From: Rhizobium sp. ASV20
Lineage (GTDB): Bacteria; Pseudomonadota; Alphaproteobacteria; Rhizobiales; Rhizobiaceae
Direction: 5' to 3'
Assembly: GCF_016429015.1 (NCBI RefSeq)
Contig: NZ_JAELTU010000014.1
Span: 1 to 64,000 of the forward strand
Length of the DNA: 64,000 nt
A model generated the notes under the pieces. It was not told where the DNA came from. It did not search any database and saw only the letters and a list, made by a program, of their open reading frames with translations. Of the stretch, positions 43,339 to 53,794 are shown in pieces (within the stretch, counting starts at the first letter, position 1; every line of letters begins with the position of its first letter). A program made the position numbers and the translations under genes.

Positions 43339-44853
43339 ATGAGCGACAAACAGAAGAAACCGCAGAAGCTCAAGGCCCGCCTGCCGCGTGGCTTTGTCGA
43401 TCGTTCGGCCAGCGACATTCGCGCCGTCAACGAAATGACCTCCAAGATCCGGGCGGTTTACGAGCATTATGGTTTCGATCCTGTCGAAACGCCGCTGTTC
43501 GAATATACCGATGCGCTCGGCAAGTTCCTGCCCGATAGCGACCGGCCGAACGAAGGTGTGTTCTCGCTTCAGGATGATGACGAGCAGTGGATGTCGCTGC
43601 GTTACGACCTGACGGCGCCGCTTGCCCGTCATGTCGCCGAGAATTTCAACGAGATCCAGCTTCCCTACCGCACCTATCGCGCCGGCTATGTCTTCCGCAA
43701 CGAGAAGCCAGGCCCGGGCCGCTTCCGCCAGTTCATGCAGTTCGATGCCGATACCGTCGGCGCGCCGGGCGTGCAGGCGGATGCCGAGATGTGCATGATG
43801 ATGGCCGACACGCTCGAAGCGCTTGGCATCAAGCGCGGCGACTATGTGATCCGCGTCAACAACCGCAAGGTTCTCGACGGCGTGCTGGAAGCCATCGGCC
43901 TCGGCGGTGATGACAAGGCCGCCCAGCGGCTGAACGTGCTGCGCGCCATCGACAAGCTCGACAAGTTCGGCCCCGAGGGCGTGGCGCTGCTGCTTGGTCC
44001 CGGCCGCAAGGACGAGTCCGGCGACTTCACCAAGGGTGCCGGCCTCAACGCCGATCAGATCGAGAAGGTACTCTTCTTCGTCGGCATCAAGAACTACGCC
44101 GAAAGTGCTGCTCAGCTTGCCGAGCTTGTTGCCGGCACGTCCAACGGCGGCGAAGGCGTCGAGGAGCTGAATTTCATCGGCAGCCTGGTGACCAGCGCCG
44201 GCTATCAGGCCGATCGCATCAAGATCGACCCGTCCGTCGTACGCGGCCTCGAATATTATACCGGCCCGGTCTACGAAGCCGAGCTGCTGTTCGACGTCAC
44301 CAACGAGAAGGGCGAAAAGGTCGTCTTCGGTTCGGTCGGCGGCGGCGGCCGTTATGACGGGCTCGTCTCGCGCTTCATGGGGCAGCCGGTGCCGGCCACC
44401 GGCTTCTCCATCGGCGTGTCGCGCCTGATGACCGCGCTGAAGAACCTTGGCAAGCTCGGCACGGAAGAAGTGATCGAGCCCGTCCTCGTCACTGTCATGG
44501 ATGGCGATGTCGACGCCATGGGGCGCTACCAGCGCTTCACGCAGCAGCTGCGCGCAGCGGGCATTCGCGCCGAGATGTTCCAGGGCAACTGGAAGAAGTT
44601 CGGCAACCAGCTGAAATATGCTGACCGTCGCGGCTGCCCGATTGCCATCATCCAGGGTGGCGACGAGCGCGCCCAAGGCGTCGTCCAGATCAAGGATCTG
44701 ATCGAGGGCAAGCGCCTCTCCGGCGAGATCGAGGACAATGCCAGCTGGCGTGAGGCGCGTGTGGCGCAGGAAACCGTGCCGGAATCCGAGCTGATCGCGA
44801 AGGTTCAGGCAATGCTGGCGGCACAGGCGGAAGACCGGAAGAGGGCGGGCTGA
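43339..44853 (+). CDS. hisS: Histidyl-tRNA synthetase
   Basis: The product has 504 residues, longer than E. coli HisS (424) as is usual in Rhizobiales. It is a class II synthetase: motif 2 is '[20 protein letters not shown]', the histidine-binding '[14 protein letters not shown]' near residue 302, and motif 3-like '[11 protein letters not shown]' near residue 355. The C-terminal anticodon domain follows ('[20 protein letters not shown]'). Adjacent and overlapping is hisZ, a paralogue that lacks the anticodon domain; this gene order is typical in rhizobia. The stop TGA overlaps the hisZ ATG by one base (TGATG). Confidence 0.96.
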   Translation: MSDKQKKPQKLKARLPRGFVDRSASDIRAVNEMTSKIRAVYEHYGFDPVETPLFEYTDALGKFLPDSDRPNEGVFSLQDDDEQWMSLRYDLTAPLARHVAENFNEIQLPYRTYRAGYVFRNEKPGPGRFRQFMQFDADTVGAPGVQADAEMCMMMADTLEALGIKRGDYVIRVNNRKVLDGVLEAIGLGGDDKAAQRLNVLRAIDKLDKFGPEGVALLLGPGRKDESGDFTKGAGLNADQIEKVLFFVGIKNYAESAAQLAELVAGTSNGGEGVEELNFIGSLVTSAGYQADRIKIDPSVVRGLEYYTGPVYEAELLFDVTNEKGEKVVFGSVGGGGRYDGLVSRFMGQPVPATGFSIGVSRLMTALKNLGKLGTEEVIEPVLVTVMDGDVDAMGRYQRFTQQLRAAGIRAEMFQGNWKKFGNQLKYADRRGCPIAIIQGGDERAQGVVQIKDLIEGKRLSGEIEDNASWREARVAQETVPESELIAKVQAMLAAQAEDRKRAG

Positions 44854-45971
44854 TGCCCCTGATCAACCTCCCGGATTTCGCCGCCGATCTGCTGGATGAG
44901 TTTGCCCTCCGCGGGACGGAGAGGGTGGATACACCCATCATCCAGCCGGCCGAGCCCTTTCTCGACATGGCCGGCGAAGATCTTCGCCGGCGCATCTTCA
45001 TGACCGAGAGCGAGACCGGCGCTAGCCTTTGCCTGCGTCCGGAATTCACCATCCCAGTCTGCATACGCCATATCGAAACCGCTACCGGCACGCCGAAGCG
45101 CTATTCCTATCTCGGCGAGATCTTCCGCCAGCGTCGCGAAGGCGGTCATGAGTTCTATCAGGCCGGGATCGAGGATCTGGGCGATGGCGACACGGCCCGC
45201 GCCGACGCCCGCGCCATTGGCGATGCCATCGGCATTCTGAACCGTTTGGTCCCCGGCAAGCCGCTCTCGGTCACGCTTGGCGATCAGGCTGTGTTCGAGG
45301 CCGTGGTACAGGCGCTCGGCCTGCCGTCGGGCTGGCAGAAGCGGTTGATCCACGCCTTCGGCAACATGATGCAGCTCGAAGCCCTGCTGGCGCGGCTCGC
45401 GAGCCCGCAGCCGGTCACGGGGCTTGATTCCCATGTGCTCGATTTTCTCAATCGTGGCGATGAGCAGGGGCTGATCAGGCATATCGACGCGACCATGCAG
45501 GCAACCGGCTATTCCACCAATGCCAGCCGCTCGCCGCAGGAAATCGCCCGCCGTCTCCGCGAGAAGCTGGTGCTGTCGGAAACCCGGCTCGATGACGCGG
45601 CATTCCTCGTATTGGAGGAATTCCTGTCCTTGAGTGTGCCGCTGGCGGATGCATCAGCCGCGCTCGCCGGCTTCGCCGATGCGGCAGGCCTGAAGCTGGG
45701 CAAGGCATTGGAAAGCTTCGATGCCCGTGTCGCAGCCTTGGTCAAGGCTGGCGTCGACGCCGCGAAGATAGATTATCGCGCCGCCTTCGGCCGCCCCCTC
45801 GATTACTATACTGGCCTCGTCTTCGAGGTGACGGTGCAGGGATCGAGCGCGGTGCTTGCCGGCGGCGGCCGTTTCGACCGGCTGATGACATTGCTCGGCG
45901 CCAAGGACCATATCCCGGCCGTCGGTTTTGCGCTTTGGCTCGATCGGATCGAAAATGCGAGGGCCGCCTGA
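44853..45971 (+). CDS. hisZ: ATP phosphoribosyltransferase regulatory subunit HisZ
   Basis: The product has 372 residues, the size of HisZ and shorter than HisS. It resembles the catalytic part of HisS: '[20 protein letters not shown]' and '[14 protein letters not shown]', but with the motif 2/3 pattern altered as in HisZ, and it lacks an anticodon-binding domain. HisZ activates short-form HisG and gives it histidine feedback. The short HisG follows directly (TGATG overlap), which confirms the call. The three genes form one operon and end at the terminator at 46688. Confidence 0.93.
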   Translation: MPLINLPDFAADLLDEFALRGTERVDTPIIQPAEPFLDMAGEDLRRRIFMTESETGASLCLRPEFTIPVCIRHIETATGTPKRYSYLGEIFRQRREGGHEFYQAGIEDLGDGDTARADARAIGDAIGILNRLVPGKPLSVTLGDQAVFEAVVQALGLPSGWQKRLIHAFGNMMQLEALLARLASPQPVTGLDSHVLDFLNRGDEQGLIRHIDATMQATGYSTNASRSPQEIARRLREKLVLSETRLDDAAFLVLEEFLSLSVPLADASAALAGFADAAGLKLGKALESFDARVAALVKAGVDAAKIDYRAAFGRPLDYYTGLVFEVTVQGSSAVLAGGGRFDRLMTLLGAKDHIPAVGFALWLDRIENARAA

Positions 45972-46666
45972 TGACCATCACCATTGCGCTACCCTCCAAG
46001 GGCCGGATGAAGGACGATTGCTCGGCCGTTTTCGAGCGTGCCGGCATGCCCATCGTCGCTGTCGGCAACGACCGCTCCTATCGCGGTCGTGTCGAGGGCT
46101 GGGATGGTGTTGAAATCGCCTTCCTGTCGGCCTCGGAAATCTCCCGCGAGATCGGCAATGGCAGCGTCGATTTCGGTATCACCGGCGAGGATCTCGTTCG
46201 TGAGGGCATGGCGGAAGCCGATCGCCGCGTCGAATTCTGCGCAAGGCTTGGTTTCGGCCACGCCGATGTCGTCGTTGCCGTGCCGGAAATCTGGCTCGAT
46301 GTCGACACCATGGCCGACCTCGGCGACGTTGCCGCCGATTTCCGTGCCCGTCATGGCCACAGGCTGACGGTCGCAACGAAATACTGGCGGCTGACGCAGC
46401 AGTTCTTCTCCAGCCAGCACGGAATTCAGCTCTACCGCATCGTCGAAAGCCTCGGTGCAACGGAGGGCGCGCCGGCCGCCGGCTCCGCCGATATCATCGT
46501 CGACATTACCTCGACGGGTTCGACCTTGCGGGCCAATCACCTGAAGATCCTGTCGGATGGCATCATCCTGCGCTCGGAAGCCTGCCTCGTGCGCGCCCGC
46601 AAGGAGAGCCATGAGGGTGACCCGATGGTTCAGCGCATCATCGCAGCGGTGCGCGGCGCGCTCTGA
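45971..46666 (+). CDS. hisG: ATP phosphoribosyltransferase, short form
   Basis: The product has 231 residues, so it is the short form without the C-terminal ACT-like regulatory domain and needs HisZ. '[20 protein letters not shown]' opens the protein, and '[20 protein letters not shown]' near the C-terminus binds PRPP. It performs the first step of histidine synthesis, joining ATP and PRPP. ATG 45971 overlaps the hisZ stop by one base and gives the normal N-terminus. Confidence 0.96.
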   Translation: MTITIALPSKGRMKDDCSAVFERAGMPIVAVGNDRSYRGRVEGWDGVEIAFLSASEISREIGNGSVDFGITGEDLVREGMAEADRRVEFCARLGFGHADVVVAVPEIWLDVDTMADLGDVAADFRARHGHRLTVATKYWRLTQQFFSSQHGIQLYRIVESLGATEGAPAAGSADIIVDITSTGSTLRANHLKILSDGIILRSEACLVRARKESHEGDPMVQRIIAAVRGAL

Positions 46667-46687
46667 TTTCCTGGCTTCTATCATGCC

Positions 46688-46723
46688 AAAAAAGCCCGCC
46701 TGGAACATCCAGGCGGGCTTTTT
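46688..46723 (+). terminator. Bidirectional rho-independent terminator after hisG
   Basis: GCCCGCCTGGA (46694-46704) pairs with TCCAGGCGGGC (46708-46718) around ACA. Six A precede it (46688-46693) and five T follow (46719-46723), so it works in both directions, for hisG and for the convergent doxX gene. Confidence 0.92.
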
Positions 46724-46744
46724 GTCTTGGGAAGTATGCTGCAA

Positions 46745-47188
46745 TCAGGCGGTTGCGTAGGCACCGCGGCGTGCGTCGAGCGAGTAGACGCCTGCGCCGT
46801 TGGTGGCGAGCATAATGTAGGCGCCGGCCAGCGTGATGTTCTTCAGGAAGTTCACGAAGTTCAGGCCGTTGATCCAGCCGTTGGCGGCTGCCGGGAAGTC
46901 CGGAACATTGACCGTTCCCAGATGGAAGACGATGCCGGTGAAGACACAGAAGGCGGCGAGCAGCCAGCCGACGATGCGGATCTGGAAGCCGATCAGCACG
47001 CAGACGCCGGTGACGAATTCAAACGCGCCGGCAAGATAGGTGAGGAGGGTTGCGTAAGGCATTCCGGCGCCAGCGATCATGCCTGCGGTGCCTGCCGGAT
47101 CGGTCAGCTTGCCGAAGCCGGCGAAGATGAACATGAAGGCGAGCAGGATGCGCGCCACGAGAATGATGACGTTGTTGGTATTGGACAT
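46745..47188 (-). CDS. DoxX family membrane protein
   Basis: The product has 147 residues with four membrane segments. 'ILLAFMFIFAGFGKLTDPAG' is the DoxX signature near the N-terminus, followed by 'LAGAFEFVTGVCVLIGFQ' and 'WLLAAFCVFTGIVFH'. In other bacteria DoxX proteins support thiosulfate or thiol/redox processes; the role here is unknown. ATG 47188 has CTGGAG upstream. It is divergent from the GST gene; the gap contains phased ACAAT repeats that could regulate both. The pairing with a GST suggests a redox role. Confidence 0.85.
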   Translation of the reverse strand: MSNTNNVIILVARILLAFMFIFAGFGKLTDPAGTAGMIAGAGMPYATLLTYLAGAFEFVTGVCVLIGFQIRIVGWLLAAFCVFTGIVFHLGTVNVPDFPAAANGWINGLNFVNFLKNITLAGAYIMLATNGAGVYSLDARRGAYATA

Positions 47189-47284
47189 GACAGTCTCCAG
47201 TGAAGTCGTTTTGGTTCGGTGGCGACAATTTCTGGCGACAGATATCCTTGATTTTTTGGAGGCTGGAAAGATAAACAACTGCGG

Positions 47285-47311
47285 ACAATTAGTTCACAAT
47301 CATTGAACAAT
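47285..47311. promoter_or_regulatory. Candidate control site: three ACAAT repeats with 11-base phase
   Basis: ACAAT begins at 47285, 47296 and 47307, exactly one helical turn apart, in the doxX-GST gap. The same stretch includes GTTCA (47292-47296) and TGAAC (47304-47308), inverted arms around seven bases. It lies about 97 bases upstream of the doxX start and 90 bases upstream of the GST start. Confidence 0.42.
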
Positions 47312-47400
47312 GGCGGCTCGCAGCCTCTTTCCATATGTGCAGTATCGGCTATGTTGGCGCCAATTCAACGCCAAATCATAATCTTAAGGAGCAGGATCCC

Positions 47401-48108
47401 ATGGCTGATCTCTCGTCATTTCCGATCACGAAGCGCTGGCCCGCCAGCAATCCGGATATCATCCAGCTTTACTCTCTGCCGACACCGAATGGCGTCAAGG
47501 TTTCCATCGCCCTCGAGGAACTGGATCTGCCTTATGAGCCGCATCTGATTTCCTTCGGCACCAATGACCAGAAGTCGCCGGAATTCCTGTCGCTCAATCC
47601 AAACGGCCGCATCCCGGCGATCATCGATCCCAATGGCCCGGACGGCAAGCCGCTCGGCCTGTTCGAATCCGGCGCGATCCTGGTCTACCTCGCGGAAAAG
47701 ACCGGCAAGCTCATCCCAAGCGATGCGGCAGCCCGCTACGAGACGCTGGAATGGGTCTTCTTCCAGATGGCCGGCGTCGGCCCCATGTTCGGTCAGTTCG
47801 GCCACTTCTTCAAATTTGCCGCGGACAAGGTCGCCAACAACTCCTATCCGGTCGAGCGCTACCGTGACGAGGCAAAGCGGCTTCTCAGCGTTCTCGAAGC
47901 TCGCCTGCAGGGACGCGACTGGATCATGGGCGATGAATATACCATCGCCGACATCACCACCTTCCCATGGGTACGCGGGGTCGATGTCTTCTACGGCGGC
48001 CGTGAGGTTCTGGAACTCGAAAGCTTCCCTGCGGTTATGGCCTGGTTGGACCGCGCTCTTGCACGTCCGGCCAGCCAGCGCGGCCTGAACGTTCCGAAGC
48101 GGGATTGA
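47401..48108 (+). CDS. Glutathione S-transferase, Nu-class-like (YfcG/YghU)
   Basis: The product has 235 residues. The thioredoxin-like N-terminal domain contains 'TPNGVKVSIALEELDLPYEP' with Asn where alpha-type GSTs have Ser or Tyr, and 'NPNGRIPAIIDPNGPDGKPL', then 'FESGAILVYLAEKTGKLIPS'. The wording matches E. coli YfcG/YghU, which bind two glutathiones and reduce disulfides and peroxides. The all-helical C-terminal half has 'MGDEYTIADITTFPWVRG', the N-capping box. ATG 47401 is chosen because a GGAG motif lies just upstream and it gives the normal N-terminus. Expression may be linked to doxX. Confidence 0.9.
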   Translation: MADLSSFPITKRWPASNPDIIQLYSLPTPNGVKVSIALEELDLPYEPHLISFGTNDQKSPEFLSLNPNGRIPAIIDPNGPDGKPLGLFESGAILVYLAEKTGKLIPSDAAARYETLEWVFFQMAGVGPMFGQFGHFFKFAADKVANNSYPVERYRDEAKRLLSVLEARLQGRDWIMGDEYTIADITTFPWVRGVDVFYGGREVLELESFPAVMAWLDRALARPASQRGLNVPKRD

Positions 48109-48147
48109 TGATACCTGGCGCGGAGATGAATGTCCTCGCGCTCAAGC

Positions 48148-48633
48148 CTACTGCCGGGTTGCCAATTGGCTGCCCGGCTCCAGCTTGAAGCGTGGAAACA
48201 GAAAGATGCCGACCATGCTGCCGGCATGGTGTTCGTCTGCAGCGATAGATTCGCCGACGCAGAAGATCGGCTGGCGATGGCCATTGGCGCCGCGTGTCGT
48301 GGTGGAGTAGCAAAAAGAAGAGGTGGCGGTTGCTGCCTGTTCGAAAAGATCGAGGATGCGAACGCGATCCTGCTGGTCATAGCAATGCATCAGGCTCAGG
48401 AGACCGCATTCTGAAGAGCTCAGCCCATGCAGCATCGTGCTCCATTGCCCAAGCTTGATGAGGCCGCTCGACAGGTCGCCCGTCCAGCCTTCAGAAACGC
48501 AGAACTGCGCGAGGAGATTGGGATCTTGGCTGTCAAACGCCAGCGAACCGGGCGCAAACGGCGCGGTAAAATTTGCTTTGGCAATTTTGAACAAGCTGAT
48601 CCCCACCACTTGAGTGCATAGGCCCCTGCGCAC
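48148..48633 (-). CDS. Protein of unknown function
   Basis: The product has 161 residues from GTG 48633 (another GTG in frame at 48609 is possible). It has no signal or membrane segment. The protein contains several Cys ('FCVSEGW', 'SSECGLLSLMHCYDQQD') and ends with 'GSMVGIFLFPRFKLEPGSQ', with a globular composition that suggests a real gene, perhaps a PAS-like fold. I recognise no family. The gap upstream (48634-49000) has no other clear gene. Confidence 0.5.
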   Translation of the reverse strand: MRRGLCTQVVGISLFKIAKANFTAPFAPGSLAFDSQDPNLLAQFCVSEGWTGDLSSGLIKLGQWSTMLHGLSSSECGLLSLMHCYDQQDRVRILDLFEQAATATSSFCYSTTTRGANGHRQPIFCVGESIAADEHHAGSMVGIFLFPRFKLEPGSQLATRQ

Positions 48634-48999
48634 TTCGTCTTAATTTCCATATGCGGCGGGATGGGAGGTCTGACCGCCTGCCGCACCGCCGTGAAGAAAA
48701 CAGAGCCACGCCTCTGCTATTCGCGTCTTTCAACAATGTTTCCAGATGGTGCGCCGACCTGCGAAGTCGTTTGCAAGTAATAAATCTGGACGAATCCAAC
48801 CTCGAAGGTCATGGCCAAGCCGATCCTCAGGTTAATCCTGTCTCAAATCAGTAAAATTTTCGTGCATCGCAGCTTACTCTCCAAAATCGCTGCGCTGGGA
48901 GTTATAGGGGCTTTTTCTGGAACGGCAATGGGGAGATTGCATAAAATTGCATTGTCGGAGGAGCCTGTCAGGCTTGTGCAAGTGTTGCCTTGGCACAGC

Positions 49000-49027
49000 A
49001 AAAAGGGCGGCCCGAGAGCCGCCCTTT
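49000..49027 (-). terminator. Rho-independent terminator of the groESL transcript
   Basis: GGGCGGC (49005-49011) pairs with GCCGCCC (49018-49024) around six bases. Reading leftward, a run of five T (complement of 49000-49004) follows the stem, so it ends leftward transcripts from groESL, 155 bases after the groEL stop; three T on the other side make it weakly bidirectional. Confidence 0.8.
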
Positions 49028-49075
49028 GTCAATTCCGGATGTCGGATTGAACAGTCGCAATAAGGCTGAAACCTC

Positions 49076-49097
49076 ATCACATCATGTCCATGCTGCC
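49076..49097 (-). repeat. Second copy of the groEL 3' end
   Basis: The 22 bases 49076-49097 match 49181-49202, the last codons and stop of groEL, at 21 positions. They read Gly-Ser-Met-Asp-Met-Met-stop on the minus strand, as groEL itself ends Gly-Gly-Met-Asp-Met-Met-stop. The copies are 105 bases apart. This looks like a scar of recombination or replacement between groEL genes. Confidence 0.75.
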
Positions 49098-49098
49098 A

Positions 49099-49123
49099 CT
49101 TCAGGCCGCTTGGCGGCCTGAAG
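49099..49123. other. Strong 11-base-pair hairpin downstream of groEL
   Basis: CTTCAGGCCGC (49099-49109) pairs perfectly with GCGGCCTGAAG (49113-49123) around TTG. It sits between the two copies of the groEL end. No T tract follows, so it is not a complete terminator by itself. Confidence 0.65.
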
Positions 49124-49181
49124 CACCAAAGTGCATGGGCGAAGCTGAATGAACATTCCTGTGATTAGGCCGTTGGCCTTA

Positions 49182-50897
<1,716 letters not shown>

Positions 50898-51191
50898 TTA
50901 GCCGATGATGCCCATGATGTCGGCTTCCTTCATGATGAGAAGGTCTTCGCCATCAAGCTTGACTTCGGTGCCCGACCACTTGCCGAACAGAATGCGATCG
51001 CCAACCTTGACGTCGAGTGCTACGACCTTGCCGGATTCATCGCGAGCGCCGGAGCCGACGGCGACGATTTCGCCTTCCTGCGGCTTTTCCTTGGCGGTAT
51101 CGGGAATGATGATACCACCCTTGGTCTTTGCTTCGGACTCAACGCGACGAACAACGACGCGGTCATGAAGGGGGCGGAAATTGGTTGCCAT
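50898..51191 (-). CDS. groES: Co-chaperonin GroES (10 kDa)
   Basis: The product has 97 residues and the full GroES pattern: '[20 protein letters not shown]' then '[20 protein letters not shown]' containing the mobile loop, and the C-terminal '[14 protein letters not shown]'. It caps the GroEL ring. Its leader carries a CIRCE element at 51250 and a -35/-10 promoter at 51284-51312, so HrcA should repress the operon; rhizobial groESL operons of this kind are heat-induced. Confidence 0.97.
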   Translation of the reverse strand: MATNFRPLHDRVVVRRVESEAKTKGGIIIPDTAKEKPQEGEIVAVGSGARDESGKVVALDVKVGDRILFGKWSGTEVKLDGEDLLIMKEADIMGIIG

Positions 51192-51249
51192 TGTCTAATC
51201 CCTCGATCAAATGACTTCACGGATCAGCGGGGGATCCGTATGGGCTTTG

Positions 51250-51276
51250 TTAGCACTCAGCATCGGCGAGTGCTAG
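51250..51276. promoter_or_regulatory. CIRCE element (HrcA operator)
   Basis: TTAGCACTC (51250-51258), nine bases, and GAGTGCTAG (51268-51276) match the CIRCE consensus except for the last base (G for A). It lies 59 bases upstream of groES and immediately downstream of its -10 element, overlapping the expected transcription start, where HrcA blocks initiation. Confidence 0.95.
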
Positions 51277-51283
51277 CGACCGT

Positions 51284-51312
51284 GATTTAGGTGTGGCTAC
51301 CGGGCGAGTCAA
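51284..51312 (-). promoter_or_regulatory. Sigma-70-type promoter of groESL
   Basis: On the minus strand TTGACT (51312-51307) and TAAATC (51289-51284) are separated by 17 bases, a good housekeeping promoter. The expected start lies a few bases further on, at the edge of the CIRCE element, as in other CIRCE-controlled operons. Confidence 0.7.
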
Positions 51313-51363
51313 GAACAGCACTGTGAAATTTTTGAGGCGCTGTCTGGCTTGTTTCGAGGATGA

Positions 51364-51549
51364 TTAACGCCCAAGGCGGTCCTCCATAGCATGCCGTTGC
51401 AAGTGAAACCCTAATCCAATCTTGCTCGCAAGGCGACGTTGACGTCTTCTCTCGACCTTGAAGCCGATGCCTCCGGCAGTCATATTGACCGCGCGTGGAC
51501 GCTGCCAGCGCTTGCCCTTTCGGCCTTGTGCGCCGCAAAAACCTTGCAT
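51364..51549 (-). CDS. Small very basic open reading frame, doubtful
   Basis: A 61-codon frame upstream of the groES promoter encodes an Arg/Lys/Gly-rich peptide ('GRKGKRWQRPRAV' and 'FKVERRRQRRLASKIGLG'). It has no recognisable family. The ribosome site is weak. The 300-base gap between the groESL promoter and the HAD gene otherwise shows nothing. It might be a real small protein or a product of GC-rich composition. Confidence 0.28.
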   Translation of the reverse strand: MQGFCGAQGRKGKRWQRPRAVNMTAGGIGFKVERRRQRRLASKIGLGFHLQRHAMEDRLGR

Positions 51550-51615
51550 GCCGCTCTTGTAATTTGTCGGCCGGTTTGCGATGTCAGCCCGTGATTTATG
51601 TAATGCGAGGACGGC

Positions 51616-52464
51616 ATGGGCAAACGGATCGAAAGCTTTCGCGAGATTGGCGGACTTTATGATGTTGCGCTCTGCGATGTCTGGGGCGTGCTCCACAACG
51701 GTGTTTCAGCCTATAAGGAAGCCTCGATTGCGCTGGAGGCAGCTCGCAAGCAGGGGCTGACCGTTGTCCTCATCACCAATTCTCCGCGCGTAGCCCCGAG
51801 GGTGGTCGAGCAGTTGCGGGCGATCGGCGTTCCAGACAGCGTTTACGACCGCATCATTACCTCGGGTGACGTTACCCGCAAGCTGATTGCCGAAGGACCG
51901 AAGAAAGTGTTTCTGCTCGGACCGGAGCGAGACACTGGTATCCTTGAAGGGCTCGATGTGGAGCGTGTCGACGCCGACAAGGCCGAGAGCATCGTCTGCA
52001 CCGGCTTCTTCGATGACGAGACGGAAACGCCCGACGACTACACCGATATGCTGACGGCCTGGTCCGCCCGCAACGTGCCGCTGATCTGTGCCAACCCCGA
52101 CCTCGTAGTCGAGCGCGGCCACCGCATGATCCCCTGCGCGGGAGCCATGGCTGCCTATTATGAGCGCCTCGGCGGCCAGACGCGCATCGCCGGCAAGCCG
52201 CACCAGCCGATCTACAATGCAGCGCTTGCCGCAGCCCGCGAGGTCAGGAGTGAATTCCCGCTGTCACGCGTCGTCGCCATCGGCGATGGCATGCCGACCG
52301 ACGTGCGCGGCGCGCTCGATTATGGCCTTGATCTTCTTTATATCAGCCATGGCATCCACGCTCGCGAATATGTGGTCGACGGGCATACGGATGAGGCTGC
52401 TCTCGGGGCCTTTCTGGCGCGCGAGCAGGCTTCACCGAAGTGGTGGATGCCGCGCCTAGTCTGA
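51616..52464 (+). CDS. HAD family hydrolase, TIGR01459-like
   Basis: The product has 282 residues. Motif I is 'ALCDVWGVLHNG' (DxWG type, as in the NagD-like class IIA HAD enzymes), motif II 'LITNSPR', and motif IV 'VVAIGDGMPTDVRGALDYG'. The C2 cap lies between ('GDVTRKLIAEGPKKVFLLGP'). These are sugar or nucleotide phosphatases of unknown substrate. The stop is 15 bases before the ribF start, so the two are probably cotranscribed; this order is common in Rhizobiales, as I recall. Confidence 0.88.
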   Translation: MGKRIESFREIGGLYDVALCDVWGVLHNGVSAYKEASIALEAARKQGLTVVLITNSPRVAPRVVEQLRAIGVPDSVYDRIITSGDVTRKLIAEGPKKVFLLGPERDTGILEGLDVERVDADKAESIVCTGFFDDETETPDDYTDMLTAWSARNVPLICANPDLVVERGHRMIPCAGAMAAYYERLGGQTRIAGKPHQPIYNAALAAAREVRSEFPLSRVVAIGDGMPTDVRGALDYGLDLLYISHGIHAREYVVDGHTDEAALGAFLAREQASPKWWMPRLV

Positions 52465-52479
52465 CCGGAGTGGTAGCCG

Positions 52480-53463
52480 ATGACCGTTTTCCACCGCAAC
52501 GAGACGCGCGAGCAGCTTCCTGAAGCTCTCAAGGGCGGCGTCGTCGCCATCGGCAATTTTGACGGCGTGCATCGCGGTCATCAGTCGGTACTCGATCGCG
52601 CACTGGAGATCGCAAGGGAGCGCGGCGTTCCGGCCCTCGTGCTGACCTTCGAGCCGCATCCGCGCACCGTGTTTCGCCCGGATCATCCGGTATTTCGCCT
52701 GACACCGGCACCGCTCAAGGCGCGCTTGCTGGAAGCCATTGGTTTCAATGCCGTCATCGAATATCCGTTCGATCGCGCTTTCTCTCAGCGCTCCGCCGAT
52801 GAGTTCGTTCATTCGATCCTGATCGATTGGCTGCACGCTTCCGAAGTCGTTACCGGCTTCGACTTCCATTTCGGCCATGATCGCCAGGGTGGCCCAGCTT
52901 TCCTGATGAATGCCGGCAGCCGCAACGGTTTCGGCGTAACGCTCATCGACGCTTTCCGCGACGAAAATGCCGAGGTCGTCTCCTCGAGCCGCATCCGCAC
53001 GCTGCTCGCCGACGGGGAGGTGGCTGAGGTCGCCGGGATGCTCGGCTATCGCTATACCGTCGAAGCGCCCGTCATCGGCGGCGAGAAGCTCGGTCGCACG
53101 CTCGGTTTCCCGACTGCAAACATGCAGCTTCCTCCGGAAATATCGCTGAAGGCTGGCATTTATGCCGTCAGGTTCCGCGCGGAGGACGGGGTCATCCGCG
53201 ATGCCGTCGCCAGCTACGGACGCCGTCCAACGGTGACGGACAATGGCGCGCCGCTGCTTGAAACCTTCGTCTTCGATTTCAGCGGCGACCTCTACGGCCA
53301 GATCTGTTCGGTTTCCTTCTTCGGTTATCTCCGCCCGGAACTGAAGTTCGACGGCCTCGATCCGCTCGTCGCACAAATCCGAAAGGACGAAGAGGAGGCG
53401 AGGGCGCTCCTCGCCGGCGTCCAGCCGCTCAGCGATACCGATCGCTGCATCGCGTTCTCCTGA
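52480..53463 (+). CDS. ribF: Bifunctional riboflavin kinase/FAD synthetase
   Basis: The product has 327 residues, the normal bifunctional size. The N-terminal FAD-synthetase domain has 'GNFDGVHRGHQ' (HxGH) near residue 23 and 'VSSSRIRTLL' (KMSKS-like) near residue 167, and the C-terminal flavokinase has 'GRTLGFPTANMQLP' near residue 205 and 'GIYAVRFRAEDG'. It converts riboflavin to FMN and FAD. The FAD it makes would be used by glcD and glcE among others, but this is general metabolism. A terminator-like feature before DUF3311 is not obvious. Confidence 0.96.
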   Translation: MTVFHRNETREQLPEALKGGVVAIGNFDGVHRGHQSVLDRALEIARERGVPALVLTFEPHPRTVFRPDHPVFRLTPAPLKARLLEAIGFNAVIEYPFDRAFSQRSADEFVHSILIDWLHASEVVTGFDFHFGHDRQGGPAFLMNAGSRNGFGVTLIDAFRDENAEVVSSSRIRTLLADGEVAEVAGMLGYRYTVEAPVIGGEKLGRTLGFPTANMQLPPEISLKAGIYAVRFRAEDGVIRDAVASYGRRPTVTDNGAPLLETFVFDFSGDLYGQICSVSFFGYLRPELKFDGLDPLVAQIRKDEEEARALLAGVQPLSDTDRCIAFS

Positions 53464-53596
53464 CGTCATTATAGAAAACTGCGCGCAAGGATTGCGGCAG
53501 TGCGGTATCTTTTTGCCTTGAGCGAGTGGAAAGATGCTGCAATGCTCATATTGCAGGGCGCGAGTCGCCGCGCCCCTTTTCCGAAAGGCGCACGTA

Positions 53597-53794
53597 ATGG
53601 ACAAACGTTTCGGAACGGCGGCCTGCTGGCTGCTCGTCATCCCCTATATAGGCTTGCTTTGGGTCCCCTTCTATAACGCTCACGATCCGGTTCTGCTCGG
53701 CTTCCCCTTCTTCTACTGGTATCAACTGGCCTGGGTGCCGATCACCGCTCTGTTGACGTGGATCGCCTATCGGAGCATGCGCAATGACGACTGA
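53597..53794 (+). CDS. DUF3311 small membrane protein
   Basis: The product has 65 residues with two membrane segments. 'WLLVIPYIGLLWVPFYNAHD' and 'GFPFFYWYQLAWVPITALLT' form the DUF3311 core. It overlaps the MctP start by 11 bases (53784-53794), so the two are translationally coupled, and DUF3311 genes regularly precede this family of symporters. The small protein may be an accessory subunit of the transporter; this is an inference from gene order. ATG 53597 is preferred over 53534, which would add a non-homologous N-terminal stretch. Confidence 0.85.
   Translation: MDKRFGTAACWLLVIPYIGLLWVPFYNAHDPVLLGFPFFYWYQLAWVPITALLTWIAYRSMRNDD

Larger units (their letters stand above)
48634..49181. other. 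Intergenic region between orphan gene and groEL
   Basis: These 548 bases hold no supported gene; a 79-codon frame at 48811-49050 runs through the terminator and is unlikely. The right part contains the terminator at 49000, a second copy of the groEL 3' end at 49076 and a hairpin at 49099. Confidence 0.5.

Noticed and set aside
44853..45971. Second histidyl-tRNA synthetase
   Set aside because: It has 372 residues, lacks the anticodon-binding domain, and is coupled to a short HisG; HisZ is the better name.
48811..49050. 79-codon open frame in the gap before groEL
   Set aside because: It runs through the groESL terminator, and its composition and lack of a ribosome site argue against a gene.
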